A stretch of DNA of 64,000 nucleotides, taken from assembly GCF_000802225.1 (NCBI RefSeq), contig NZ_JTDI01000003.1, positions 186,001 to 250,000 of the forward strand, in the 5' to 3' direction. Made by a program: the position numbers and the translations under genes. Under the pieces are notes generated by a model. That model saw only the letters and a list, made by a program, of their open reading frames with translations, made no database searches and was not told the origin of the DNA. This document shows, piece after piece, positions 63,952 to 64,000 of the stretch. The stretch is from Novosphingobium malaysiense. Lineage in GTDB: Bacteria > Pseudomonadota > Alphaproteobacteria > Sphingomonadales > Sphingomonadaceae. Numbering within the stretch: the stretch's first letter is position 1; each line of letters begins with the position of its first letter.

Positions 63952-64000
63952 GCGATCGTAGCTCAGTTGGTTAGAGCGCCGGTTTGTGGTACCGGAGGTC
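63952..64000 (+). tRNA. tRNA-His (GTG), cut by the window end
   Basis: The 5' 49 nt of a tRNA: GCGATCG acceptor strand (63952-63958), TA, D-arm GCTCAGTTGGTTAGAGC, anticodon stem CCGGT/ACCGG with loop TTGTGGT (anticodon GTG at 63986-63988), then the start of the variable region. The T-arm, acceptor 3' strand and CCA lie outside. A G at 63951 precedes the first base, but whether it is a G-1 is not decidable here. Confidence 0.92.

Overview
The window is GC-rich chromosomal DNA from an alphaproteobacterium, almost certainly a member of the Sphingomonadales (Novosphingobium/Sphingobium-like; the genus cannot be fixed by eye). The evidence is a CpdR regulator beside an N-formylglutamate amidohydrolase, an F0-only ATP synthase operon with paired b' and b subunits, a FYDLN zinc-ribbon protein, a class II-type EPSP synthase, a SapC-family protein, a YdbH-YnbE-YdbL operon, and a bamA-ompH-fabZ cluster from which the lipid A genes lpxD, lpxA and lpxB are missing, as expected for bacteria that carry glycosphingolipids instead of LPS. 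Nearly everything is core chromosome. I see no prophage, insertion sequence, CRISPR array or secretion island.

Layout. 0-10 kb: cpdR, N-formylglutamate amidohydrolase, a candidate small RNA, SapC, a D-2-hydroxyacid dehydrogenase-type flavoprotein, a DEAD-box helicase, a sugar-phosphate isomerase and the UvrD/PcrA helicase with a LexA-type operator at its start. 9.6-13.7 kb: two adjacent small secreted proteins sharing a cysteine motif, rsmD, an RluB-type pseudouridine synthase and an AmpG-like permease. 13.7-25.4 kb: trpF, trpB, trpA and folC (without accD), a SIMPL protein, pyrF, lapA, purB, an SLC13-type permease, an NRDE protein and radC. 25.4-32.2 kb: the ydbH-ynbE-ydbL envelope lipid transport operon and atpI-atpB-atpE-b'-b. 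32.3-38.4 kb: gloB, rpsA, cmk, aroA, the FYDLN protein and tRNA-Ala. 38.5-44.2 kb: ffh, rpsP, rimM, an inserted LysR unit, trmD, rplS and HU. 44.2-49.1 kb: a lipoprotein, rlmB, tRNA-Tyr, psd, pssA, then a VOC protein flanked by two paralogous small membrane proteins with GTTC repeat operators. 49.4-61.9 kb: the translation/envelope superoperon rpsB, tsf, (CMD protein), pyrH, frr, uppS, cdsA, dxr, rseP, bamA, ompH, fabZ, rpmE. 61.9-64 kb: a PilZ protein, sodC, a 2OG-Fe(II) oxygenase and the 5' part of tRNA-His.

The genes join translation (rpsB-tsf-frr, rpsP-rimM-trmD-rplS, rpsA, ffh, tRNAs) to membrane and envelope building (cdsA, psd, pssA, uppS, dxr, bamA, ompH, rseP, ydbH operon). The most interesting signals not explained by standard genes are: (a) two copies of GTTC-N7-GTTC between an uncharacterised one-helix membrane protein and a VOC gene, with a related GTTC pair upstream of a paralogue; (b) a candidate roughly 100-nt small RNA carrying CCUCCUCCC with promoter and terminator; (c) a secreted protein built from six 11-residue units that shares a C-x7-C-x-N-P tail motif with its neighbour; and (d) two long imperfect inverted repeats in intergenic DNA.
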